Source: Ferruginibacter sp. (GTDB taxonomy: Bacteria > Bacteroidota > Bacteroidia > Chitinophagales > Chitinophagaceae). From it: a DNA stretch of 49,009 nucleotides. The translations under genes were made by a program, and so were the position numbers. The stretch lies in the NCBI GenBank assembly GCA_030655145.1, contig JAURWD010000323.1:1-49009 (forward strand). The letters run 5' to 3'. A model generated the notes under the pieces. The model was not told the DNA's origin and ran no database searches. It saw nothing but the letters and a program-made list of their open reading frames with translations. Each line of letters opens with the position of its first letter. Positions within the stretch are counted from its first letter, which is position 1. Of this stretch, positions 40,603-48,521 are shown piece after piece.

Positions 40603-41150
40603 ATGCATTTTTTGCAAGACTCTATTAAATGGCAGTCTCGATGGCAACGTGTTTTTGCAGCTGCGTGCCTAACCAATATTTTAGCAACCGTCGTAGGTTG
40701 CAAGATGGCAAATTTTTTATTCGAAAAAAATTTGAAGTCCAGTAATATGTGTTGAAACCTTAATGCAAACGCTTGAGATAACGCTCAACAAAGTTTTTAT
40801 TGTCCACAGCACGGTAGTTTGCGGTTTTGCAGGCAAAATCCGAGTATGTTTCCCCGGCAAGTTTCGTAATTAAGTATTGGGACAAACACGCACAAAACGA
40901 GTGTGGAGATATTAAAGCGATACAAGCAAACTTAAAATCTGTTACGTTCATAAAACGATGGTTCAGAAGATTTTTAGTTATCCGCTTAGTAACTTTTGCA
41001 GAGGATAATTGCGCAAAAACTGATCAATTATTGCCAATACTGTGTCGAACCTGAATACAAGTATGCGTTTACGTTAGCAAATGAGCTGACATACCACACA
41101 GATTTTGTTATTTCAAAAATCCTCCATTCCTTTGAACAAACGGTTACACA
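40603..41150. promoter_or_regulatory. 548-bp divergent regulatory region between GH123-like B and lacI-type genes
   Basis: The ORFs on both strands here lack motifs and are not supported. The core CAAACG(C/G)TT occurs twice: CAAACGCTT at 40766-40774, about 160 bp upstream of GH123-like B, and CAAACGGTT at 41137-41145, directly before the GTG of the LacI-type gene. CAAACGNTT-like sequence with a central CG is typical of LacI-family operators. Next to the first site TTGAG-ATAACG-CTCAA (40773-40788) adds an inverted repeat. No exact TAnnTTTG element was found. Confidence 0.45.
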
Positions 41151-42179
41151 GTGCCAGACGACAAGGAGATCACGATATATGATATTGCCAAACACCTGAA
41201 TATTTCCGCCGCCACGGTCAGCCGGGGACTGCAAGACAACCCACTCATCAATAAAAATACCCGGAAAAAGATTTTCGAAGCCGCCCAGGTACTAGGTTAC
41301 CGGTCGAATACTTTTGCAAGCAGTTTACGCACCAAACAAACCCATACCATCGGGGTATTGGTGCCGCGGTTGAATAGCTATTTTATGTCGGCCGTCTTGG
41401 CGGGGATGGAGAATGCTGCGAGCCGACATGGGTATAACCTGATCATTGCGCAATCGCTGGAGAACGCGGAAAAGGAAAAGACGAACGCAACAACCATGTT
41501 TAACAAGCGGGTTGACGGCTTGCTGATCTCGCTATCCTACGACACCGAAAATGTACATCACCTGGAGCCCTTCTTCCGCAGGAAGATACCGGTAGTATTT
41601 TTTGACCGGGTCGACTTGCGCAAGGAAAGCACGTCTGTAGTGATTGACAATTTTGGCGCCGCATACGACATAACAAAACACCTGGTTGAACAGGGTTACA
41701 AACGTGTTATGCATCTTGGTGGAAATATCATGCGCAATGTTTACAAGGAACGGCTGGAGGGAATGCGCAAGGCACTAAAAGACCACAAATTACCCTTCAT
41801 AGAAAAGCTTCACTTGACCAGCACACTTTCTGAAGATGCCGGTGTGGAAGCTGCGAAGTTTATTTTAAGCCTTCCTGTGAAAGAGCGTCCTGACGCGGTA
41901 TTCGCGGCAAATGATACTGCCGCCGTTTATTGTATGATCACCTTAAAGGCAGCAGGGCTTCGTATTCCTGAAGACGTGGCATTTGCCGGCTTCAACAATG
42001 ATCCCATCAGCAAAGTGATCGAGCCAAACTTAACTACGGTAAATTATTCCGGGGAAACCATGGGTGAGGTAGCGATCACGAACCTCATCAATCACCTCAA
42101 AGGTGTAAGTGACCTGTCCATCACGAACCTGGTTACCCTGCGGGCCGACCTCATCATTCGTGCCTCTTCTTTAAAATAA
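41151..42179 (+). CDS. LacI-family transcriptional regulator
   Basis: 342 residues, starting at GTG 41151; an in-frame stop lies six codons upstream, so no longer start exists. The N-terminal helix-turn-helix is ITIYDIAKHLNISAATVSRG, with the hinge helix near VLGYRSNTFASSLR. The periplasmic-binding-protein-like effector domain runs from HTIGVLVPRLNSYF to the end, with VVFFDRVDLRKESTSVVIDN, RPDAVFAANDTAAVYCMITL and AFAGFNNDPISKVIEPNLTT. It is a cytoplasmic sugar-responsive regulator. Divergent from GH123-like B and convergent with mannonate dehydratase (25-bp gap), it likely controls both flanking sets. The effector is unknown and could be a hexuronate or aldonate given UxuA next door. Confidence 0.93.
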   Translation: MPDDKEITIYDIAKHLNISAATVSRGLQDNPLINKNTRKKIFEAAQVLGYRSNTFASSLRTKQTHTIGVLVPRLNSYFMSAVLAGMENAASRHGYNLIIAQSLENAEKEKTNATTMFNKRVDGLLISLSYDTENVHHLEPFFRRKIPVVFFDRVDLRKESTSVVIDNFGAAYDITKHLVEQGYKRVMHLGGNIMRNVYKERLEGMRKALKDHKLPFIEKLHLTSTLSEDAGVEAAKFILSLPVKERPDAVFAANDTAAVYCMITLKAAGLRIPEDVAFAGFNNDPISKVIEPNLTTVNYSGETMGEVAITNLINHLKGVSDLSITNLVTLRADLIIRASSLK

Positions 42180-42204
42180 CAGCAAGCAATTTATTGCAGG
42201 AGCG

Positions 42205-43386
42205 TCAGGAACTCAGGACTTGGGATTGATCCATGAACCTGGATAGTCCGTATTGCAGCCCACGCAATTCTGCCAGGCCTTTTAACCGACCAATACCCGA
42301 GTAGCCGGGATACGTAGTTTTATGAAGATCATCCAGCATTTGATGGCCATGGTCTGGCCGCACAGGTAAAGAAACATCCCGGCGACCCATCACTAACAGC
42401 AAGGCCTGTACGATCTTAAACATATCGGCATCGCCACCCAAATGATCTGCTTCAAAAAAATTGCCGTTTTCATCGCGTTTGGTATTGCGCAGGTGAAGGA
42501 AATGGATATGCTCACCAAGACGTTCGATGATCCCCAGCAGGTCGTTATCCGGGCGAATGCCCAGTGATCCTGTACAATAACAAAGTCCATTCGCTGGCGA
42601 TGGAACGGAACGAATGATCGCCTCTAAATCTTCCTCAGCACTTACCACGCGAGGAAGCCCAAGCACCGGGTATGGTGGATCGTCCGGATGAATGGCCATT
42701 TTCAACCCCAGCTTTTCTGCTAGCGGGATGATCTCGCCGAGAAAATAAAACAAATTTCCACGGAGCGTAGCCGCATCAATGTCTTTATAAGTAGCGAGGG
42801 CAGCCAATATTTCTTCCGGCGTAAAACGCCCGGAGGTACCCGGCAATCCCAATAAAGCATTCAGGAATACTTGCTGCTTTTCTGCTTCTGTATGACTGTT
42901 CATCCACTCTCCTGCCGCCTGCATTTCCGTTGCTGTGTAATCAGTTTCAGCACCCGGCCGTTTAAGCATGTAAAGGTCAAAGGCAACAAAAGCAAGCCTT
43001 TCAAAATAAAGGGCCTTGCTGCCCGTGGGCAGTGTATGATTTATATCTGTGCGTACCCAATCCAGCACCGGCATAAAGTTATACGTGATTACCTTGAGGC
43101 CACATTGTGCAAGATTTACCAGGCTTTCTTTATAGTTGGCGATGTGAATGTGGTAGTCTCCGCCGCGGCGCTTGATATCCTCGCTCAGCGGTAAACTTTC
43201 CACCACGGTCCAGGTCATTCCGGCGGCCTCGATCACTGATTTTCTTTTTTCAATTTCTTCCACCGGCCAAACTTCGCCAACCGGTACCTGGTGCAGTGCT
43301 GTCACTACCCCGGCGCAACCTGCCTGCCGGATATCTTCCAGGCTCACCGCATCAGTTGATCCAAACCAGCGCATTGTTTCATGCAT
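42205..43386 (-). CDS. uxuA: Mannonate dehydratase
   Basis: About 393 residues when started at ATG 43386 (MHETMRWFGSTDAVSLEDIR), which aligns with the E. coli UxuA N-terminus and length (394); the track start at 43536 adds 50 residues. TIM-barrel landmarks are AGCAGVVTALHQVPVGEVWP, ITYNFMPVLDWVRTD, KMAIHPDDPPYPVLGLPRVV, NGLCYCTGSLGIRPDNDL, HIHFLHLRNTKRDENGNFFE and LPVRPDHGHQMLDD; the last four hold the metal-binding Cys, His and Asp. It dehydrates D-mannonate to 2-keto-3-deoxygluconate in glucuronate catabolism. No UxaC isomerase or UxuB reductase is present in the window. It lies 92 bp downstream of the GH2 gene. Confidence 0.95.
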   Translation of the reverse strand: MHETMRWFGSTDAVSLEDIRQAGCAGVVTALHQVPVGEVWPVEEIEKRKSVIEAAGMTWTVVESLPLSEDIKRRGGDYHIHIANYKESLVNLAQCGLKVITYNFMPVLDWVRTDINHTLPTGSKALYFERLAFVAFDLYMLKRPGAETDYTATEMQAAGEWMNSHTEAEKQQVFLNALLGLPGTSGRFTPEEILAALATYKDIDAATLRGNLFYFLGEIIPLAEKLGLKMAIHPDDPPYPVLGLPRVVSAEEDLEAIIRSVPSPANGLCYCTGSLGIRPDNDLLGIIERLGEHIHFLHLRNTKRDENGNFFEADHLGGDADMFKIVQALLLVMGRRDVSLPVRPDHGHQMLDDLHKTTYPGYSGIGRLKGLAELRGLQYGLSRFMDQSQVLSS

Positions 43387-43477
43387 CAACATAAATCTGT
43401 TTTTAAAATAAATTCTCAAATTATTTAGAAAAAAAATCAACCTTTTGTTTTGAAAACCCACCGCGGCTAAACTATTT

Positions 43478-46228
43478 TCAATTGAGTTTGATCCTTGTTT
43501 CCACCGACGGCATCCCTTCGGATTTCGCCCTGACAATTATGGTTCCGGTAGCGCCTTTTTTCGCCTGCACGATCACCAATGCAAGTCCGCTGAAAGCTTT
43601 ACGATCGGTTGAAGAAAAAGATTCCAGGTCTGCCGGATCACCATTGTCAGTTGCAACAATTTTACCCGGACCAACAATTTCAAACCGTATACGGTTATTG
43701 GCCTGTGGCACGAGACGTCCCTTACTATCGACTACGCTTAGGGTTAAAAAAGAAAGGTCTTGGCCATCTGCTTTTATTTTGGTTCTGTCAGCAACAAGTT
43801 GAAGTTTTGCTGCAGTGCCGACAGTTTGGACGGTATCCTTCGCCCAGGCCTTACCATTTTTGTAAGCAACCACCTTGAGCACGCCCGGTTGATATTGAAC
43901 GCTATCCCATCTGAAGCGATATTCATACGGTCCACGGCGTTTTCTTCCCAGGGACTTCCCGTTTAAGAAAAGCTCGACCTCATCACCAGAGCTAAATACA
44001 TGAACCGGCGTGATTTCTCCAACGCGGTTGGGCCAGGTCCAATGCGGCAGGATATGCGCCATCGCCAGGTTCGGACGCCATCTCGCCTGGTACAAATAGA
44101 AACGGTCTTTTTTAAACCCGGCCAAATCAATGATACCCGAGTACGAACTGCGGGCAGTGTAATACGGCGTGGGTTCACCGAGGTAATCAAAGCCAGACCA
44201 AACGAATTCGCCGGCCACATAGGGATGTTTATCCTGAGACGCAAAGACCTTATCAGGCGAGGCGCCAAAGGCCGCCGTGTACAATTCATAAGCGCTCACC
44301 TGCTGTAGTTTGAAGTCACCACCCGCTCCTTCAGCAATCGGCGCACTAATCCCATCAACTACAGGAAACAGGTAGGTTCCCCTTGTACTCAAGGCGGAAG
44401 AAGTTTCGCTGCTCTGGATAAATTTATCGGGAAACTTTTTTTGAAATGCAGGATACAATGGTGAGGTCCGGATGCCTTTCAATGCCGCGTAAGCCGGTGC
44501 ATCCCTGATCCCTTCGCCCTGGTAATTCAAACTTAGGATATCCATGGCCGTTGGGAAAGGCATATCCGGCCTGGCGTAATTCATAGAGGCCGTAGCAGGC
44601 CTTGTACTATCTTCTTCCCGCACAATCGCCCAAAGCTTTTTGGCAAGCGCTGCCCCTGCTTCCGCAGTGTATTGTTCGCCCACTTCATTTCCAAAACTCC
44701 ATTCGATGATCGACGGATGATTGCGATCTCTCCGGATGAATGACCTTGTATCGGCTTCATACCAATCGGGAAAGATCAAATGAAAATCGTGCGGCGTTTT
44801 GCCCCGCTCCCAACAATCAAATACTTCATTGATCACAAGGAACCCCATGCGGTCAGTGAGATCGAGGAGTTCAGGTGCAGGTGGATTATGTGCCAGCCGG
44901 ATCGCGTTGCAGCCAAGCTCTCTTAAAATTTCTAATTGTCTTTCTGCAGCCCTGGTATTGAATGCGGCACCAAGCGCACCGAGATCATGGTGCTGGTTTA
45001 CGCCCTGCATGCGGATCGCCTTGTCATTTAGAAACAGCCCTTTAACCGGGTCAAATTTGAGGGAACGAATGCCAAAACGTGTTTCATATTTATCCACTAA
45101 TTTATCCCCGGCGTATACCCGCGTTACCGCGAGATACAGGTTTGGGCGCTGGGTCGGCGGTGGTCCCCATAATAATGGATTTTTTAAAAGAACAGAATTC
45201 CGAAGCGTTGATTTCTTTCCTGCCGCTACCATGGTCGTTGCCACCGGGAACGAAACAATTTTGTTGGGGGAGCGAATGAATTGAGTATTCAAACCATATA
45301 CATCAGTAACAATTTTGATTGGTTGATCAACTACCGATTTGTTTTCAATATCCACCGCGAGGTCTAGTGTGGCGGAAGCATTTGAAACATCCCTTGTTGT
45401 AATAAAGCTGCCCCACTGGGCCACATGCGCCGGGCTGACTTTTGTCAGCCAGACATTTCGGTAAAGACCACCGCCCGGATACCAGCGCGCCGAATGATTT
45501 GGATTGTCGATCCGGATTGCTACCTGGTTTACACCGCCGGGCTTTACATACGGCGTTAGATCGAGGCGAAAAGAATTGTAGCCGTAGGGCCAGCCGCCGA
45601 CGAGCACGCCGTTAAACCAAACCATTGCATACGACATGGCGCCATCAATATCGAGAAAAATTGATTTGCCCCTATCCGTTTCCGTTATGTTTAATTTGTT
45701 ACGATACCAGGCAACGCCTTGACTTGGCAAACGCCCCATACCACCGCCTACTACCGGCTTATCTCCTGTGTAGAAAGGCCCTTTGATCGCCCAGTCGTGC
45801 GGAACGGTCACCTCTTCCCAGGCCTTGTCATCAAACCCCGCTTTTACAAAGGGAAAATCGGCGCCGGGATTACCCGAAGGGCGTTGGTGCAATTTGGCGG
45901 TATCCTTTATAAAATCATTCGCGGTAGGCAGGATCCATTTTTTTAAGCTTTGATCAGAGGTCTTTGCCCGACTGGAATCCGTTGCCCTGGTATCCGCAAC
46001 CACGTTGTCATTGTGACTCTCTACCACCGGCCGCTCATCATACACCAGGTTATCCGGCGTTGAGGAGTACCGCATAAACCGCCATCCTTCATTGATGCTG
46101 ACGCGTTCCCGCACCGGGGCATTTACTTTTTTGGATTGGCTCCAAACCAGCGGTGGCGTTGCCAGGAAGCAACAAGCGATCGCCGGCACAAGCAAATTCC
46201 ACCAACTGAACTTCCATGAATACATCAT
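43478..46228 (-). CDS. GH2-family exported beta-galactosidase-like enzyme
   Basis: 916 residues with a hydrophobic N-terminal signal (LVPAIACCFLATPPLVWSQS). Residues about 120-260 form the sugar-binding jelly roll (VPHDWAIKGPFYTGDKPVVG, GAMSYAMVWFNGVLVGGWPY), then the immunoglobulin-like domain, then the catalytic barrel at about 370-690. The acid/base Glu is in IIEWSFGNEVGEQ and the probable nucleophile Glu in FIQSSETSSALSTRG. EFVWSGFDYLGEPTPYY closes the barrel. A DUF4982-like domain (VELFLNGKSLGRKRRGPY) and a C-terminal Ig-like domain (LVADRTKIKADGQDLSFLTL) follow. I see no Asn-x-Lys-Gly motif of beta-glucuronidases in the barrel, so beta-galactosidase-type activity is favoured. The leader contains a hairpin with U-tract. 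Confidence 0.9.
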   Translation of the reverse strand: MMYSWKFSWWNLLVPAIACCFLATPPLVWSQSKKVNAPVRERVSINEGWRFMRYSSTPDNLVYDERPVVESHNDNVVADTRATDSSRAKTSDQSLKKWILPTANDFIKDTAKLHQRPSGNPGADFPFVKAGFDDKAWEEVTVPHDWAIKGPFYTGDKPVVGGGMGRLPSQGVAWYRNKLNITETDRGKSIFLDIDGAMSYAMVWFNGVLVGGWPYGYNSFRLDLTPYVKPGGVNQVAIRIDNPNHSARWYPGGGLYRNVWLTKVSPAHVAQWGSFITTRDVSNASATLDLAVDIENKSVVDQPIKIVTDVYGLNTQFIRSPNKIVSFPVATTMVAAGKKSTLRNSVLLKNPLLWGPPPTQRPNLYLAVTRVYAGDKLVDKYETRFGIRSLKFDPVKGLFLNDKAIRMQGVNQHHDLGALGAAFNTRAAERQLEILRELGCNAIRLAHNPPAPELLDLTDRMGFLVINEVFDCWERGKTPHDFHLIFPDWYEADTRSFIRRDRNHPSIIEWSFGNEVGEQYTAEAGAALAKKLWAIVREEDSTRPATASMNYARPDMPFPTAMDILSLNYQGEGIRDAPAYAALKGIRTSPLYPAFQKKFPDKFIQSSETSSALSTRGTYLFPVVDGISAPIAEGAGGDFKLQQVSAYELYTAAFGASPDKVFASQDKHPYVAGEFVWSGFDYLGEPTPYYTARSSYSGIIDLAGFKKDRFYLYQARWRPNLAMAHILPHWTWPNRVGEITPVHVFSSGDEVELFLNGKSLGRKRRGPYEYRFRWDSVQYQPGVLKVVAYKNGKAWAKDTVQTVGTAAKLQLVADRTKIKADGQDLSFLTLSVVDSKGRLVPQANNRIRFEIVGPGKIVATDNGDPADLESFSSTDRKAFSGLALVIVQAKKGATGTIIVRAKSEGMPSVETRIKLN

Positions 46229-46251
46229 TTTTGAATGATCATTTTACCTAG

Positions 46252-46286
46252 TAAAAAAGCAGGAAAGATTTTCGGTCTTCCCTGCT
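46252..46286 (-). terminator. Hairpin plus U-tract in the GH2 leader (possible attenuator)
   Basis: On the minus strand AGCAGGGAAGA and TCTTTCCTGCT pair (one mismatch) around a 7-base loop and are followed directly by TTTTTT. The T-tract ends about 24 bases before the GH2 ATG (46228). It is a good intrinsic terminator shape, but it precedes the coding region rather than following one. Confidence 0.6.
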
Positions 46287-46293
46287 TCGATAT

Positions 46294-46301
46294 CAAATTT
46301 A
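46294..46301 (-). promoter_or_regulatory. Predicted GH2 promoter -7 element
   Basis: The minus strand reads TAAATTTG, an exact match to the Bacteroidota TAnnTTTG -7 box. Initiation about seven bases downstream would place the hairpin at 46252-46286 at the very start of the transcript. No convincing TTTG -33 element lies at the usual distance. Confidence 0.45.
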
Positions 46302-46456
46302 AAAAAACGAACCCGGTTTTTCAGTACAGAGTTTGCAACCATTATTTTCTAACATGTCACGGGGTGAATCTCCTATCGCGGTCACCTATTTACCCAGTTA
46401 CTTTAAGTTTGTTATTTAACGGTCTTTGTACGGGGATTTAATTTCCTTTTGAAGTT

Positions 46457-46491
46457 ATAAAAACCGGAAGGAGGATTCGCCTGCTTCCGGT
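46457..46491 (-). terminator. Intrinsic terminator after susD (second locus)
   Basis: The arms ACCGGAAG and CTTCCGGT, with an inner AGG/CCT pairing around ATTCG, form a stem-loop 36 bp after the susD stop. On the minus strand it is followed by TTTTTATAA. This is a strong candidate for terminating the susCD transcript, so the GH2 and uxuA genes probably rely on their own promoter. Confidence 0.75.
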
Positions 46492-46526
46492 CTTTAATCA
46501 AACACCACTATTTTTCATTTTAAACT

Positions 46527-48509
46527 TTATTGATACCCTGGATTTTGGTAGGCCAGTTTTTCTTCCGTGCTCATATCCATTCCATCAAGTTGGCTTTGGG
46601 GAATTGGCCGGAGGTAGTGCATTGGCTCGATGGTGCGGGTAACCGTTTGTGGTGTATGACTTCCATAAGTGGCTCCACCGATCTGGTAGGTACCGGCAAG
46701 TTCATTCCATTTCTGGGTACGAACGAGGTCAAACCAACGATGGCCTTCTCCAAAATATTCACGTGAACGTTCTGCCAAAATATAATTGATATCAACTGTT
46801 GCAGGAGTAGCGGCAATCAGCGCAGCGCTATTGTCTGCAACGAATGCGGCATTGTTTTTATTTGAGAATTTCCATTTGCCTGCCCTTGCACGAATGACGT
46901 TCAGCAGATCAGTTGCACTTTTACCAGCTACAGTTATTGCGCCTTTCACCGCGGCCTCAGCAGCAATTAAATATAATTCAGAGAACTTGGCGATTTTGAA
47001 AGGTCGGGTGCTGGTGGCATTCGGTTGGCCTAAACCGTTACCGTTATCAGTGCGGTAAACGCCCATTTTCCAAAGATTAGGGTAAACGATCCTGCTGATA
47101 CCACGCGGATTGACCACGAAATCAGCCCGCCCTGGCAATACCCCGGCGCCCACATTGTTCGAAGTTTTTCCCGGGAAACTGGCTCCGCTGGCGGGGTACA
47201 CTATGTTTGCTGTTTGTGATTCATCTTCGAGAAAGCTTAAAATGGCATCACCAGGAACTACTGGTAAATCATTCGCATTATAAAGCGTTGCATTGCTGGT
47301 ACCACCCTTGGGCCAGTTACCACGATGAACGGTAGCGAAGGTTCCATCGTAACGGGAGTCCAGGGTTTTATCAGCAAACGTGGTTAAAAAAGGACCAATT
47401 GGTGGAGCCATCCTGGTATAGGGCCGTCCTAAAGATTGGGCAGCTTCACGTTGTACTGAGCTAACGCCCGAACCGGTTCCGGTAGCATTGGGAGCGCTCC
47501 TGATAATTGTATAATTCCAGGTCACCATCCATACTGCACCGTTTCGTCCATTTCCAGACTCCCCATCAGAGCCACTGATGATAGGCGCTCCATTATAGAA
47601 TGCACTCTCTTGAGTATGATCCGCATACAGCAGCATTTCTTTGTTGCGGTCATTACCCCCAACATGCAGGTCATAAAACGTATTTTCTAATCCAAAAGAA
47701 CCCGGGGCATCAATACCCTGTGTAGCAATATCGTAAGCTTGTTGAAAATAGTAAGCTGCATCCTTACCTGCAGGGTCAGTTCTTGGAGAAGCAGGATAGG
47801 TGGGAATGTTATTTGGGTTTTGGAGCCACCAGGCATAAGTAAGGTAAGCTTTGGACAAGTAAAGACGGGCCAGGGTTTTTGTTGCGGTACCGGTTGCACG
47901 CGGAGCCACAGGGAGGTCAGCCACAGCTTGTACAAGGTCGGGAAATATCGCCTTCGTGTACACTTCCGGAACGGTGTTCCGTACGGAACCCCTCGATGCA
48001 GAGGTGTTGAACTTTAATTCCCCGGCGCCGAGATCCAATGGAACGCCTCCAAATGTCTGAACAAGAAGGAAGTAGTCGAAAGCACGGAAGAACCGGGCTT
48101 CGGCAACCTGAGCAGGCGTAACGGTAGGTACGGCCGCTGCGTTCTCAATAATACCACTGGCAGTATTGATATTGGAAAACGCAGTACCCCACAAGGCATC
48201 GGAACGACTACTGGCTGCGGTAATGTTTCCAACGCCACTTAGATCCATATCCTTAAAATTCTGATCGGCGCTTGACGCCCAGGTATATTCATCAGTACCT
48301 GTTTCCAAAGTGTTGTAGTAATACGGCTGGCCGTAGATGAAACGCAGGTGAGCATATTGCGATGTTATTCCTCCCAGGATCCCTTTTTCTGTTTTGAAAA
48401 ATTCAGGTGTGTATATACTGCGTGGTTCTTCATCCAGGATTTTTTTGCAACCTGAACCAGCGCTTAAGACCAGCGCCGCCGCAATGAATGATTTTATTAT
48501 AAGCTTCAT
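46527..48509 (-). CDS. SusD/RagB-family surface glycan-binding lipoprotein (large form)
   Basis: 660 residues, longer than the 509-residue SusD of the first locus. The N-terminus MKLIIKSFIAAALVLSAGSG, then CKKILDEEPRSIYTPEFF, is a lipoprotein signal followed by the SusD start motif. Helical blocks include VAEARFFRAFDYFLLVQTFG and TLARLYLSKAYLTYAWWLQN. The C-terminal signature is KFSELYLIAAEAAVKGA, LLNVIRARAG, YILAERSREYFGEGHRWFDL, ending HYLRPIPQSQLDGMDM. It binds the target glycan at the cell surface with the SusC encoded 12 bp upstream. The intron-like extra length falls in the middle of the sequence (about 280-430), where ligand loops lie. A terminator follows. Confidence 0.94.
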   Translation of the reverse strand: MKLIIKSFIAAALVLSAGSGCKKILDEEPRSIYTPEFFKTEKGILGGITSQYAHLRFIYGQPYYYNTLETGTDEYTWASSADQNFKDMDLSGVGNITAASSRSDALWGTAFSNINTASGIIENAAAVPTVTPAQVAEARFFRAFDYFLLVQTFGGVPLDLGAGELKFNTSASRGSVRNTVPEVYTKAIFPDLVQAVADLPVAPRATGTATKTLARLYLSKAYLTYAWWLQNPNNIPTYPASPRTDPAGKDAAYYFQQAYDIATQGIDAPGSFGLENTFYDLHVGGNDRNKEMLLYADHTQESAFYNGAPIISGSDGESGNGRNGAVWMVTWNYTIIRSAPNATGTGSGVSSVQREAAQSLGRPYTRMAPPIGPFLTTFADKTLDSRYDGTFATVHRGNWPKGGTSNATLYNANDLPVVPGDAILSFLEDESQTANIVYPASGASFPGKTSNNVGAGVLPGRADFVVNPRGISRIVYPNLWKMGVYRTDNGNGLGQPNATSTRPFKIAKFSELYLIAAEAAVKGAITVAGKSATDLLNVIRARAGKWKFSNKNNAAFVADNSAALIAATPATVDINYILAERSREYFGEGHRWFDLVRTQKWNELAGTYQIGGATYGSHTPQTVTRTIEPMHYLRPIPQSQLDGMDMSTEEKLAYQNPGYQ

Positions 48510-48521
48510 ATAATGAGATTT

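Noticed and set aside
40760-41054. Short ORFs on both strands in the LacI divergent region
   Set aside because: They overlap each other and the putative operator region and have no recognisable features.
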